Positions 1 through 7,569 of a stretch of 64,000 nt of DNA are shown here, one piece after another; the stretch's first letter is position 1, and every line of letters begins with the position of its first letter. The translations under genes were made by a program, and so were the position numbers. A model generated the notes under the pieces. That model had not been told where the DNA came from. It saw only the letters and a program-made list of their open reading frames with translations, and made no database searches. The stretch is from Chloroflexus aurantiacus J-10-fl (GTDB lineage: Bacteria > Chloroflexota > Chloroflexia > Chloroflexales > Chloroflexaceae). Location: contig NC_010175.1 in assembly GCF_000018865.1 (NCBI RefSeq), positions 2,852,001 to 2,916,000 of the forward strand. The letters run 5' to 3'.

Positions 1-1
1 C

Positions 2-484
2 GCCATCCAATACCTCGACGCTTACGTCCCCAGCGGCGTGCTGTGGGTTGGCAGTACCGGACATCTCGGCGTCGGCTTAGGCTTTGCTATCGGGGCCAAA
101 CGGGCCAGACCCGATGCACCGGTGGTGGCAATTATGGGTGATGGTGCCTTTGGTCTCTGTGGGATGGAGTTTGATACCGCGGTACGCCACCAGTTGCCGA
201 TTGTGGTAGTCGTCGCCAACGATGCCGGTTGGGGTGAAACGCGCGACGGTCAGCGACGACGGTGGGGAGACGCAGCCATCGTCGGCACAGCGCTCAATCC
301 AACCCGCTACGATGAACTGGCCCGTGCTCTCGGCGGGCACGGCGAATATGTCACGCGCCTCGACGAACTGGCGCCGGCTATACGGCGCGCTTTTGCAGCG
401 GGAAAACCGGCATTGATCAACGTCATCACCGATCCCGAACAACGCAGCAGTGCCGTCAGCGGTCTGCCGTGGATTGTAGAGTAG
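2..484 (+). CDS. Thiamine diphosphate-dependent enzyme, C-terminal part (5' truncated by window)
   Basis: The frame is open from the first bases of the window, so the start lies outside it; about 160 residues are visible. The fragment is the pyrimidine/ThDP-binding C-terminal domain of the acetolactate synthase/oxalyl-CoA decarboxylase superfamily. The ThDP motif starts with GDG at visible residues 46-48 and ends about 26 residues later at the Asn in VVANDAGWG, as expected for the Mg-ThDP site. Upstream, STGHLGVGLGFAIGAK is the usual glycine-rich segment. The substrate cannot be told from this part alone. The next gene starts 54 bp downstream behind its own strong ribosome site, so co-transcription is possible. 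Confidence 0.85.
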   Translation, partial: AIQYLDAYVPSGVLWVGSTGHLGVGLGFAIGAKRARPDAPVVAIMGDGAFGLCGMEFDTAVRHQLPIVVVVANDAGWGETRDGQRRRWGDAAIVGTALNPTRYDELARALGGHGEYVTRLDELAPAIRRAFAAGKPALINVITDPEQRSSAVSGLPWIVE

Positions 485-538
485 AATAACCGGTAAGCGA
501 TTCTGCTTTCAAGCCAGGTATTCATCAAGGAGGATGCG

Positions 539-1930
539 ATGACCCCGGTGGCCGCTGCATTAAGTTATCTTACGGAACATCGTGATCAACATCTGTCTGC
601 ACTGTACGAATTGCTCAGCATCCCCAGTGTAAGCATGGATCCGGCCCACCGGGCCGATATGGTGCGAGCCGCTGAATGGCTGGCAACCTGCCTGCGGCAC
701 ATTGGGATGCACCACACCGAAATTGTCGCCGACCACGGGCTGCCACTGGTCTACAGCGAATGGCTTGGTGCCGAACAGGCGCCAACGCTGCTCATCTACG
801 GCCATTACGATGTACAGCCTGCCGACCCGGTAGCTGAATGGCATACACCACCCTTTACACCCTCGCTGGTCGGTGAGAACCTCTATGCTCGCGGCGCATC
901 CGATGACAAGGGCCAGGTGATGGCCGTGATCTTTGCCCTGGCTTCCTGGCTCCAGACCAGCGGTCGTTTGCCGGTTAACGTTAAATTGATCATCGAGGGC
1001 GAAGAAGAAGTTTCGAGTACGCTGCTTCATCGTTTCGTGGCCGATCAGGCAGAACGGCTGCGTTGTGATGCGGTGTTGCTGGTGGATTCGATGATGCTCA
1101 GCCCACAACAACCACTCATCCTCTACGGCACAAGGGGCAATTGTTATCTGGAAGTGACTGTGCGTGGCCCAAAGACCGATCTCCACTCCGGTACCTTTGG
1201 CGGTGTGGTGGATAATCCGTTCAACGTGCTGGTGCGCCTGCTTGCCGCACTGCAAGATGGTGATACACGCCGGGTTCGGGTACCGGGGTTTTACGAGAAA
1301 GTGTGCATCGTTGATGACGAAGAGCGAGCGTTTATCAATCGCCTACCGGTGAGTGATGCGGTATTGCAGGCGCTGACCGGTGTGCCGGCGCTGGCCGGAG
1401 AAGAGGGCTTTACACCGCTTGAGCGGGCGAGTATCAGGCCAACCTTTGATATCCACGGCATCAGTGGCGGTTTCACGGGGCCGGGCAAAAAGACGGTGAT
1501 CCCGGCTCAGGCCAGGGCCAAACTCTCGATGCGTCTGGTACCACATCAAGACCCGGTTGAAATTGGTGAACTGGTGCGGAACTTCTTACAGCAGCAGGCA
1601 CCATCAACCGTGCAGGTATCGGTAGAGGTATTGAGTGCATCGTGGCCGGTGCTGGTTGATTATCGTCATCCGACGGTGCAGGTGGCTTCAACAGCCTTCG
1701 CAAAGGCATTTGGGCGACCGGCGGCCTTCTCAATTGGCGGAGGCACGCTGCCAATTGCGGCAACCTTCCAGAAACACCTGCAAGCGCCGCTCGTCATTAC
1801 CGGCTTTGGCCTGCCTGACGACAACCTGCACGCGCCGAATGAAAAGATATTTCTGCCCTGCCTGTTTGGCGGCAGTGCAATGATCATTCACTATCTGGCC
1901 GAACTGGCAGATGCGTATGTCTTAAGATAA
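539..1930 (+). CDS. M20 family dipeptidase / metallopeptidase
   Basis: 463 residues, normal for the M20 (ArgE/DapE/CPG2, carnosinase-like) family of two-zinc exopeptidases. Metal-site residues are visible: H89 and D91 in YGHYDVQPAD, D122 in GASDDKGQ, the EGEEEVSS acidic pair near 154-156, and the late histidine H431 in HAPNE. The lid/dimerisation domain sits roughly at 200-360 and contains the conserved LHSGTFGG segment. Start ATG at 539 is preceded by AGGAGG at ideal spacing. No signal peptide is seen, so the enzyme is probably cytosolic and cleaves dipeptides or N-blocked amino acids; the exact substrate is unknown. Confidence 0.9.
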   Translation: MTPVAAALSYLTEHRDQHLSALYELLSIPSVSMDPAHRADMVRAAEWLATCLRHIGMHHTEIVADHGLPLVYSEWLGAEQAPTLLIYGHYDVQPADPVAEWHTPPFTPSLVGENLYARGASDDKGQVMAVIFALASWLQTSGRLPVNVKLIIEGEEEVSSTLLHRFVADQAERLRCDAVLLVDSMMLSPQQPLILYGTRGNCYLEVTVRGPKTDLHSGTFGGVVDNPFNVLVRLLAALQDGDTRRVRVPGFYEKVCIVDDEERAFINRLPVSDAVLQALTGVPALAGEEGFTPLERASIRPTFDIHGISGGFTGPGKKTVIPAQARAKLSMRLVPHQDPVEIGELVRNFLQQQAPSTVQVSVEVLSASWPVLVDYRHPTVQVASTAFAKAFGRPAAFSIGGGTLPIAATFQKHLQAPLVITGFGLPDDNLHAPNEKIFLPCLFGGSAMIIHYLAELADAYVLR

Positions 1931-1937
1931 CCAGGTT

Positions 1938-2012
1938 GCAACCTTTATCACCACAGAGACACAGAGGAGATGGGGATAACCCAGGTTGATACTGTGAGGC
2001 GTGACAGGGTGC
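1938..2012. repeat. Half copy of CTCTGTG-type palindromic repeat with shared flank
   Basis: The segment holds TATCACCACAGAGACACAGAGG followed by a flank that matches, in inverted orientation, the sequence near 59683-59775 (the same CAGAGG arm, then an ATAACCCAGGTTG-like stretch and TGAGGCGTGA). It is one arm of the palindromic repeat seen complete at 11251-11414. No coding sense was found. Confidence 0.6.
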
Positions 2013-2018
2013 TTGAAC

Positions 2019-2300
2019 GTCTATTATCACGCTGGGCTATCGTGCGCCTGTCGCCCAGGCGCATGACCGCGTGCCAGGCACTAACGACCACCTCCCCGGC
2101 TGCTGGTTCAGTGGCAGTGCGCCGCTCCAGCCGTTCCGGCACGTGCTGGATGGGTTGTCTTACCCGCTCGTCATACCCGTGCCGCACCGTTGGAGTGCAG
2201 CAGCCGTGCTCACGATCCGGCGCGTGGCACACCGTTACTCATCCTGGTCACGGGGATGCTGGATATGCTTGTGTCGATCATCGAGTCGGTCAGGCATGAA
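2019..2300 (-). repeat. Degenerate copy of MITE-like repeat
   Basis: This segment lines up by eye with the repeat at 59212-59541 in the same orientation. Shared blocks include CCCAGGCGCATGA, GCTCGTCAT near the middle, TTGGAGTGCAGCAGCC, and GGTCACGGGGATGCTG near the end. The terminal inverted repeats are not clearly preserved, so this is an eroded copy. The gap between the peptidase and the bch genes otherwise holds only this repeat and the GC-rich repeat at 2481-2592. Confidence 0.5.
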
Positions 2301-2480
2301 TGCGCCACCTGCGCGTAGACGTTCGTGCCTGTGCACCAGCGGCCACGGCCAGCACCTGACGGCGGTGGCGAGGATGCCTGCACGCGGGCTGGAAGCCCAG
2401 CCACGTATCCATGACGATGTGATATGGGGCGTCATATCGGTTACTGGGTAACAAGTGGGTAACGCATAGACCGCCGTAAC

Positions 2481-2592
2481 GGGGCGGGATGTGGGTACGG
2501 ACAGGTTGGGTGTGGGTGGGAACCCGCCCCTACCGTCGGAATGGGGCGGGATGGGTACGGACAGGTTGGAGGCGGGTTGGGAACCCGCCCCG
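2481..2592. repeat. GC-rich direct repeat with internal inverted arms, just 3' of bchP
   Basis: Two near-identical copies (2481-2530 and 2543-2591) each begin GGGGCGGGAT and share GGTACGGACAGGTTGG. Each ends in AACCCGCCCC, so the GGGGCGGG and CCCGCCCC ends can pair. The unit abuts the bchP stop codon on the minus strand. It could act as a transcript end or stabilising structure for the puf-bch operon. There is no clear U-tract, so an intrinsic terminator is not proven. Confidence 0.55.
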
Positions 2593-2593
2593 C

Positions 2594-3853
2594 CTAATCT
2601 GCGGCGACCATGCGCTCTTTTTCGACCACCGTCAATCCCAACTGTTCTCGTATCGGCGTTCGTGGGCGGAGATAATTGCGAACCTCACTGGCAATAATCT
2701 CGGCAGTCATCCGCAACTGGGCCAGCCAGGGCGCGGGGGCCATCTGTTTGTGCATATAGCTGTCGAAGGTTAAGCGTTGCACATCGTAATTACGGCACAT
2801 TTCAGTAAATACCTCCATCTGCCGCTCGTTACCGTAGCCCCACATCTGCAAAAAGCGCAAGAAGCGGTACATTGTGCCGTACTGTTTCCACCAGCGCCGT
2901 TCGTAGTGGCGCAGGTTTGCCGCACTGGGAGCATCGAGATACTCGGCCAGTGTTTGGGCTGCCATCTGGCCACTCTTCATTGCCCAATAGATACCTTCGC
3001 CAGAGGTATGTACGACCAACCCGGCGGCATCCCCGATCAGCATCGCACGGTCAAACGCCATATGTGGTCGAGGTTCCATCGGCAGTGCGTGCGCCTCGCG
3101 CAGGATCGTCTGTCCACCAGCCAGGGCATCACCAAGCCGCCGCTTGAGGTTCGTCAACAACTGTTTTGCTGCGGTACTATGGCGAGGTCCGGCACCGATA
3201 CCTACGGCGATATGGTCACGCTTGGGAAAGGCCCAGGCGTACAGATCGGGACTGACTTCATAGCCGAGGTACAGGTCAGCCGTCTCCTCCCAGCGCGCCA
3301 TCTTGTCTGGGGAGAGCTTAATGCGCTCTTGAATGGCCACTGCGCGGGGGAGATGGGGTAAGCCGAGAAACTTCGCCGTTGGCGAATAGGCACCATCGGC
3401 GCCGATGACCACATCGGCCCAGACCGAACCTTCATGGCCGGATGGCGTGCGGTAGGTGGCGACAACCCCACGCCGGTCAACCCGCAAACCGGTCAACTGG
3501 GCGTGGATCAGATCGGCACCACGCTCTTGGGCACGCTGACGCAAAAAGCTATCAAAGACCTCGCGCCGCACCATGGCGACGTAATCATCGTCACTGGGGA
3601 TCGTGCCGGCTACCGGTACGCGCGTCTCCTGGCCCGACGGCGACACGATCAGACACTGCTTTACCTTGCGATCAATCAGGCTGGTCGGGAGATCGAATTC
3701 ACGAAAGGCGGCTGGCGGTACTGCGCCACCACACGGCTTAGCCTTACTCAACTCCTTTTCTAGCATGATGGTCTCGATACCGAACGACCGCAGCGTGATG
3801 GCTGCGGTCGCTCCGCCTACCGATGCGCCAACTATCAGAACCCGTGGTGCCAT
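2594..3853 (-). CDS. bchP: Geranylgeranyl reductase (bacteriochlorophyll synthesis)
   Basis: 419-residue FAD-dependent oxidoreductase of the geranylgeranyl reductase family. The N-terminus has a Rossmann FAD motif (VLIVGASVGGATAA, about 5-18). A second FAD-contact motif, MLIGDAAGLV, lies near 275-285, followed by the family's SGEGIYWAM segment. BchP reduces three double bonds of the geranylgeranyl tail to phytyl using NADPH. The gene sits 29 bp after bchG, whose product attaches that tail, and is last in the puf-bch transcript. The start ATG is preceded by GAGGTG. Chloroflexus may have other reductases of this family, but the neighbours make the BchP call strong. Confidence 0.92.
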   Translation of the reverse strand: MAPRVLIVGASVGGATAAITLRSFGIETIMLEKELSKAKPCGGAVPPAAFREFDLPTSLIDRKVKQCLIVSPSGQETRVPVAGTIPSDDDYVAMVRREVFDSFLRQRAQERGADLIHAQLTGLRVDRRGVVATYRTPSGHEGSVWADVVIGADGAYSPTAKFLGLPHLPRAVAIQERIKLSPDKMARWEETADLYLGYEVSPDLYAWAFPKRDHIAVGIGAGPRHSTAAKQLLTNLKRRLGDALAGGQTILREAHALPMEPRPHMAFDRAMLIGDAAGLVVHTSGEGIYWAMKSGQMAAQTLAEYLDAPSAANLRHYERRWWKQYGTMYRFLRFLQMWGYGNERQMEVFTEMCRNYDVQRLTFDSYMHKQMAPAPWLAQLRMTAEIIASEVRNYLRPRTPIREQLGLTVVEKERMVAAD

Positions 3854-3882
3854 TCCAACTCACCTCTAGGGGCACAAGCCCG

Positions 3883-4815
3883 TCAAGCTGCCAGACCAAT
3901 CGCCGCCGCCAACATGCCCCAGACATAGAGCATAATCGCGGTCGCGTTGAAAAAGACCTCATTGTTTTCAGGGTCACGGATAAAGCGGGCGTTAGGAATG
4001 CTCTGCGCTGCCAGTAAGATCGCGACAACCGTTGCCGCAACCGGATGGCCCCAATGGAACAGCAACCCGATCACCGCAATCTGGGCCACACCCATGGTTG
4101 TCACGACCATCCGTGCAGCCATCACCTTGCCGTACTGTACCGGTATCGAACGGATACCCATAATGGTATCGCCACGGATGCTCTTAAAATCATTGACGGT
4201 CATAATACCGTGAGCACCGAGCGAATAGAGGAGTGCAATCGTCACACTCTCACCGGTCAGCGGGGCAAACGCGGCGTGGCCGGCCATCCAGGCCAGACCT
4301 TCATAAGAGATAGCCACCAGTGCGTTACCGATCCAGCCATTACGCTTGCCCCGGATCGGTCGCAAACTGTAGGCGAGAGCGAACACCAGGCCCAGCGCGA
4401 CAAAAAAAGCAACCTGTCGACCCAGGAAAAGGGCAATACTCGCTCCGATCCAGGTGAGGACAGCGGTCAAAATATAGACGTGCCGTAATGAGACCTGCCC
4501 CGAAGGAATGAGGCGATGCGGCTCATTGATAGCATCGACTTCACGGTCGGCGTAATCGTTGACGACTTGTGACAGGCCACACAGGATGGGACCGGCCATA
4601 AACATACCAAGGAGCAGACGGCCAATCGACTCATTCCAGCCCAGGGCACCGCTGGCAATAGCGCCACACATAAAGGCCCAGGTTGGTGCGAACCAGGTGA
4701 CCGGTTTCATCAACTGGATTGAACGCACCAACCATGCATAGCGCGATTGGGGCTGTTTGTGTAGGGGTAGCGACGGAGGAGAAGATAGCCTGGTTTGATC
4801 GCTCATGTCGCTCAT
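3883..4815 (-). CDS. bchG: Bacteriochlorophyll synthase (chlorophyll synthase family)
   Basis: 310-residue UbiA-superfamily prenyltransferase with several hydrophobic helices. The two Asp-rich motifs that hold Mg and prenyl diphosphate are present: NDYADREVDAINEP (86-99) and DFKSIRGD (209-216). BchG esterifies bacteriochlorophyllide a with geranylgeranyl or phytyl diphosphate in the membrane. It lies 64 bp after pufC and 29 bp before bchP on the same strand, so pigment assembly and reaction-centre genes are co-ordered. A second in-frame ATG follows at codon 4, and the ribosome site is weak for both. The paralogue BchK (BChl c synthase) is possible from sequence alone, but the puf context favours BchG. 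Confidence 0.92.
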   Translation of the reverse strand: MSDMSDQTRLSSPPSLPLHKQPQSRYAWLVRSIQLMKPVTWFAPTWAFMCGAIASGALGWNESIGRLLLGMFMAGPILCGLSQVVNDYADREVDAINEPHRLIPSGQVSLRHVYILTAVLTWIGASIALFLGRQVAFFVALGLVFALAYSLRPIRGKRNGWIGNALVAISYEGLAWMAGHAAFAPLTGESVTIALLYSLGAHGIMTVNDFKSIRGDTIMGIRSIPVQYGKVMAARMVVTTMGVAQIAVIGLLFHWGHPVAATVVAILLAAQSIPNARFIRDPENNEVFFNATAIMLYVWGMLAAAIGLAA

Positions 4816-4845
4816 GGGAAATGCTCTCTAGCGCATTGATGGCGC

Positions 4846-4865
4846 GGGGGCGCATTCACGCCCCC
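4846..4865 (-). promoter_or_regulatory. Stem-loop between pufC and bchG
   Basis: GGGGGCG and CGCCCCC form a 7-bp GC stem with a 6-nt loop in the 64-bp gap after pufC. A smaller GCGC-loop-GCGC stem follows on the minus strand. With no U-tract this looks more like a transcript-processing or attenuation structure than a full terminator. Confidence 0.5.
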
Positions 4866-4879
4866 TTCAACACGATCGT

Positions 4880-6124
4880 TTACCGTCCGCGAATTTGAGG
4901 TGGTAAGACCACAATCCCTGCATCACCAGATGGAATATTGGCCTGATTGATTGACGCCAGTGGGATATTATTCCCCTGGTGGCAGGTGTAACAGCCGGGC
5001 ACATTGTAAATCTGACCATCACCCAGACGCTGGTACGAATAGCGGCTGGCTGCACCACTACCGGTAGGAATTTCCGGTTTAGCAATCGCGCCGTAGCGCG
5101 GCCAGTTCTCGGCCAGCCAGGTTGTCAGCAGTAACATACGTTGTGCCTTCAACTTATTGTAGGCGTACAGCGGATTAAGGACATTATCGCCAGCCGGATT
5201 CAGCTCATAGGCCACAAAGTTACGCGAGTTGTGACAGAACGTACAGCCAACCCCAAGCGACCAGGCTTGATAATTCATCACGTTCTGGTTAATGGTCACC
5301 TGATCCTGCGTGCGACCGCCATCATAGGTCAGGGCAAGTGAACCACGCCCACTTTCGGGATCATTGGGATCGAATGGCTTCCAGACCTGATAATTGTAAA
5401 TATAGAAGAGGATGGCATCTTTGAGCAGCACCGGCTCGCGAATCGCTTCGGGCTTCTGCGCCGGGTCAAGGATCGCCATTCCATTGGCATCGAGCGGATC
5501 AACCGTTACCTTAATCGGTGGCACCGAATTGATAAATTGAGCACCGAATCCCTCAAGATTATTAGGTGCATTGTTATGACAGGTTGCGCACTGGACATAA
5601 TTCCCCTGCCAGTTGGGGAGGTTGACAATGAACTCTGCATTTACGTCACGCACCAGACGCAACATGTTCCGGGCGGCAATCTTCTGCGGATATTCATCAC
5701 TGGCAAAGTTGTTGATGTTGTGACAATATTGACAACCAACGCCAAGGGCACCCGAAACATACTGCTGCATGTACGTCCAGATTTGGGCTGAACTCATCCC
5801 AATCAGCACCTGGACATTTACCGTATTTGGATACTGTTGGATCCAGGCCTGACCAGCCTGTACTCCTTCGTTCCATGCCTGCGTACCCATCCAGTTCTGG
5901 CGGCCATCGGTGGGAGTGACCGGAGGTGAGCTGGTGATAACTTTAATCCCGTCACTTGGACTCCAGCGTGCACCGGCTGTTTGTGCGGCCTCCCGTTGCG
6001 CACGGCCTAACGTCAAATCGTATACCCACCAGAAGGTGGCCGTCGTAATGACCGCGACAACGATTCCCACCGCCACCGAAACAACGATCGCCAATTGCCG
6101 ATCACTTGGTCGTGACGATTGCAT
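4880..6124 (-). CDS. pufC: Photosynthetic reaction centre cytochrome c subunit (tetraheme)
   Basis: 414 residues. One N-terminal membrane helix (about 11-34) anchors it, without a lipobox, which agrees with the membrane-anchored Chloroflexus protein. Four CXXCH heme sites are visible: CQYCH 131-135, CATCH 179-183, CTFCH 294-298 and CYTCH 378-382. The spacing gives two pairs separated by about 110 residues, typical of the family. It donates electrons to the photo-oxidised special pair on the outer face of the membrane; in Chloroflexus the partner donor is a blue copper auracyanin. Start ATG at 6124 follows AGGAG. It lies downstream of pufBA but also has its own good promoter. Confidence 0.97.
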   Translation of the reverse strand: MQSSRPSDRQLAIVVSVAVGIVVAVITTATFWWVYDLTLGRAQREAAQTAGARWSPSDGIKVITSSPPVTPTDGRQNWMGTQAWNEGVQAGQAWIQQYPNTVNVQVLIGMSSAQIWTYMQQYVSGALGVGCQYCHNINNFASDEYPQKIAARNMLRLVRDVNAEFIVNLPNWQGNYVQCATCHNNAPNNLEGFGAQFINSVPPIKVTVDPLDANGMAILDPAQKPEAIREPVLLKDAILFYIYNYQVWKPFDPNDPESGRGSLALTYDGGRTQDQVTINQNVMNYQAWSLGVGCTFCHNSRNFVAYELNPAGDNVLNPLYAYNKLKAQRMLLLTTWLAENWPRYGAIAKPEIPTGSGAASRYSYQRLGDGQIYNVPGCYTCHQGNNIPLASINQANIPSGDAGIVVLPPQIRGR

Positions 6125-6228
6125 GGGCCTCTCCTGATCCAGATCGGCGAACCGATATTATCGGCGCCGATGCAAGCGCGAGATTGCGGCGGAAGGGCGA
6201 CGCCGCCCCTGACTATGTATCGGTACTA

Positions 6229-6257
6229 AGTATACACGAATTGTTTTTTGAGGTCAA
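6229..6257 (-). promoter_or_regulatory. Sigma-70-type promoter upstream of pufC
   Basis: Reading the minus strand, TTGACC (6257-6252) and TATACT (6234-6229) are separated by exactly 17 bp of AT-rich sequence. Initiation would be near 6222, about 100 nt before the pufC ATG. It lies downstream of the pufA/pufC hairpin, so pufC-bchG-bchP could be transcribed independently of the antenna genes. Confidence 0.6.
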
Positions 6258-6306
6258 TTTTTTTATTTATGTGCAAAAACGCCGAATCTCCGTCGCCTGC
6301 GAACAA

Positions 6307-6337
6307 CAACCGCCAGCAGAAACGCTGCTGGCGGTTG
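6307..6337 (-). terminator. Strong hairpin between pufA and pufC
   Basis: A perfect 13-bp stem (CAACCGCCAGCAG paired with CTGCTGGCGGTTG) closes a 5-nt loop, 36 bp after the pufA stop. Downstream on the minus strand the sequence is only TTGTTCG, a weak U-tract. It is therefore either a partial terminator or a 3' stabiliser of the pufBA message. Purple bacteria use an equivalent hairpin to keep antenna mRNA in excess over reaction-centre mRNA. Confidence 0.7.
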
Positions 6338-6372
6338 CCGTCTCACGCGAGCCGTGGCCGGCCCGCCATCGG

Positions 6373-6546
6373 TCAAATCCCGAACAGCGCACGCGCTGCA
6401 CTTAACAGCAGAGCACCGCCTTCGGCATTCGACAGCCAGTTGTACTCTGGGCTGCTCAGAACGATGAAGTGGATAAGCAGCGCCACCACAAAACCGAGAA
6501 TAGTAAAAATGACGATATTCGTCCGCACCGGGCTGCGAGGCTGCAT
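6373..6546 (-). CDS. pufA: B808-866 light-harvesting complex alpha polypeptide
   Basis: 57 residues beginning [14 protein letters not shown] and ending AARALFGI. One membrane helix covers about 10-31. It contains the ALLIH segment, whose histidine (residue 26) ligates the B866 bacteriochlorophyll a. It matches the C. aurantiacus B808-866 alpha chain as I recall it. The start is preceded by GAGGAGGG at good spacing and lies 27 bp after the pufB stop, so the two are co-translated. Alpha/beta pairs form the ring around the reaction centre and take excitation from the chlorosome baseplate. Confidence 0.97.
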   Translation of the reverse strand: MQPRSPVRTNIVIFTILGFVVALLIHFIVLSSPEYNWLSNAEGGALLLSAARALFGI

Positions 6547-6573
6547 GAATAGTCCCTCCTCACTCTACATCAT

Positions 6574-6735
6574 CTAGGGAAGCCACGGTTTCCAGAGATA
6601 GACCAGCAGGTGGGCAATGGCTGCAATGACACCAAAGCCGTAGAACGACTTCACCACGATGTCGTGCAGCAGCCAGTCCTGGTTGTTAAACAGCGGACGC
6701 CATTTTGGTGGAACCAGATCATCGTCGTCGCGCAT
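6574..6735 (-). CDS. pufB: B808-866 light-harvesting complex beta polypeptide
   Basis: 53 residues, starting [17 protein letters not shown] and ending YLWKPWLP. A histidine in WLLHDIV (about residue 24) and another in [13 protein letters not shown] (about 42) are the expected ligands of B808 and B866 bacteriochlorophylls, with a single helix between about 26 and 48. It is the first gene of the operon. The ribosome site GGAGGT is 6 nt from the ATG. A consensus promoter lies 135 bp upstream, leaving a leader of about 128 nt that can fold (a CCGCT/AGCGG stem). The sequence matches the known C. aurantiacus chain from memory. Confidence 0.97.
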   Translation of the reverse strand: MRDDDDLVPPKWRPLFNNQDWLLHDIVVKSFYGFGVIAAIAHLLVYLWKPWLP

Positions 6736-6869
6736 GGGCGAACCTCCACTCTTCTGCTACCGGCGAGATTGTGACCGACACCCGGCTGGTCTCCTGCGAA
6801 ACTGCCGCTATCGTAAGCGCCCTTCAGCGGTATTCGTTGAAGACCATGCAACGGCGGTGTGTTGCTTAA

Positions 6870-6898
6870 ATTATATAGAAATCAAAGAAAAATGTCAA
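6870..6898 (-). promoter_or_regulatory. Perfect-consensus sigma-70 promoter for the puf operon
   Basis: On the minus strand TTGACA (6898-6893), a 17-bp spacer and TATAAT (6875-6870) match the housekeeping consensus at all twelve positions. The region upstream of the -35 (6901-6920) is rich in A/T runs, like an UP element. The transcript would start near 6863, about 128 nt before pufB. Confidence 0.8.
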
Positions 6899-7106
6899 TC
6901 CGTTGCTTTTAAGAAAAAAGACAATCCCAGGTTGCGATTCTTCTGGCATTCCGTGCTCAGTAAGCAGGTTGTTTCAAATGCCTGTAACTGCTTTGGGTTG
7001 GGTGCGTGCAGATGTTGTTGGTCGATGATTCGGTTGATTCGTAGCGTACCTGCGTGATGTTACGGCTGGGTAGCCCTGACTCCCAGCGATGCGTTATTGG
7101 GTTGCT

Positions 7107-7381
7107 AGAAGTTATCTCAATACTGACCGACTCCATAGATCGTGACGAGCACACACCGTATCCCCGTGACCAGCAGGGTAAACGGCGTAACACGCGCATG
7201 ATCGTGAGCATGGCTGATGCGGCAGCCACGCTGCCGCACTCCAAACTCCGCGACACACGCCTGACGAACGGGCAAGGCCACCCATCCAACCAGGATGGCA
7301 TTGGCTAGAGATGATCGTCAGCCCTTCGCCTGTGCGATGGTCGGGTAGCACGACCACACAGATTTTTACGAAATAAGTTCT
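7107..7381 (+). repeat. MITE-like repeat, copy B (275 bp)
   Basis: It is bounded by AGAAGTTATCTCA (7107-7119) and CGAAATAAGTTCT (7369-7381), imperfect 13-bp terminal inverted repeats. The interior shares long blocks with copies at 15519-15841 and 59212-59541: GATCGTGA, CCCGTGACCAG, CTGCCGCACTCCAAAC and CGACACACGC. No open frame of transposase size exists. The rest of the gap from 6899 to 7569 has no gene I can support. Confidence 0.7.
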
Positions 7382-7569
7382 AGTTGAGTATGGATGCGTT
7401 GCGTCACGGCAGTCTTCTGATTGCATAGGTGCAGGTGCTGAATTTTTTGTGCCCTACCATCTTCATCATTCATGGTTTCCTGAAAAGAACTTCCATCCTG
7501 CGACTGACGCCAATCTCTCACCAGACCGGTTATACTGCTATGACGATATTTGTCTTGTCAGGAGTTGCT

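Noticed and set aside
560..1255. 231-codon frame antisense to the M20 peptidase
   Set aside because: No motifs and no start signal; the plus-strand gene is complete and well supported.
1970..2451. Overlapping short frames in the gap before bchP
   Set aside because: They fall inside the degenerate MITE-like copy A and have no ribosome sites or known domains.
2777..3361. 194-codon frame antisense to bchP
   Set aside because: Shadow frame of a high-GC gene; bchP has clear FAD motifs on the other strand.
7531..7536. TATACT upstream of the first ABC exporter gene
   Set aside because: The nearest -35-like CTGACG would need a 21-bp spacer; not enough to call a promoter.
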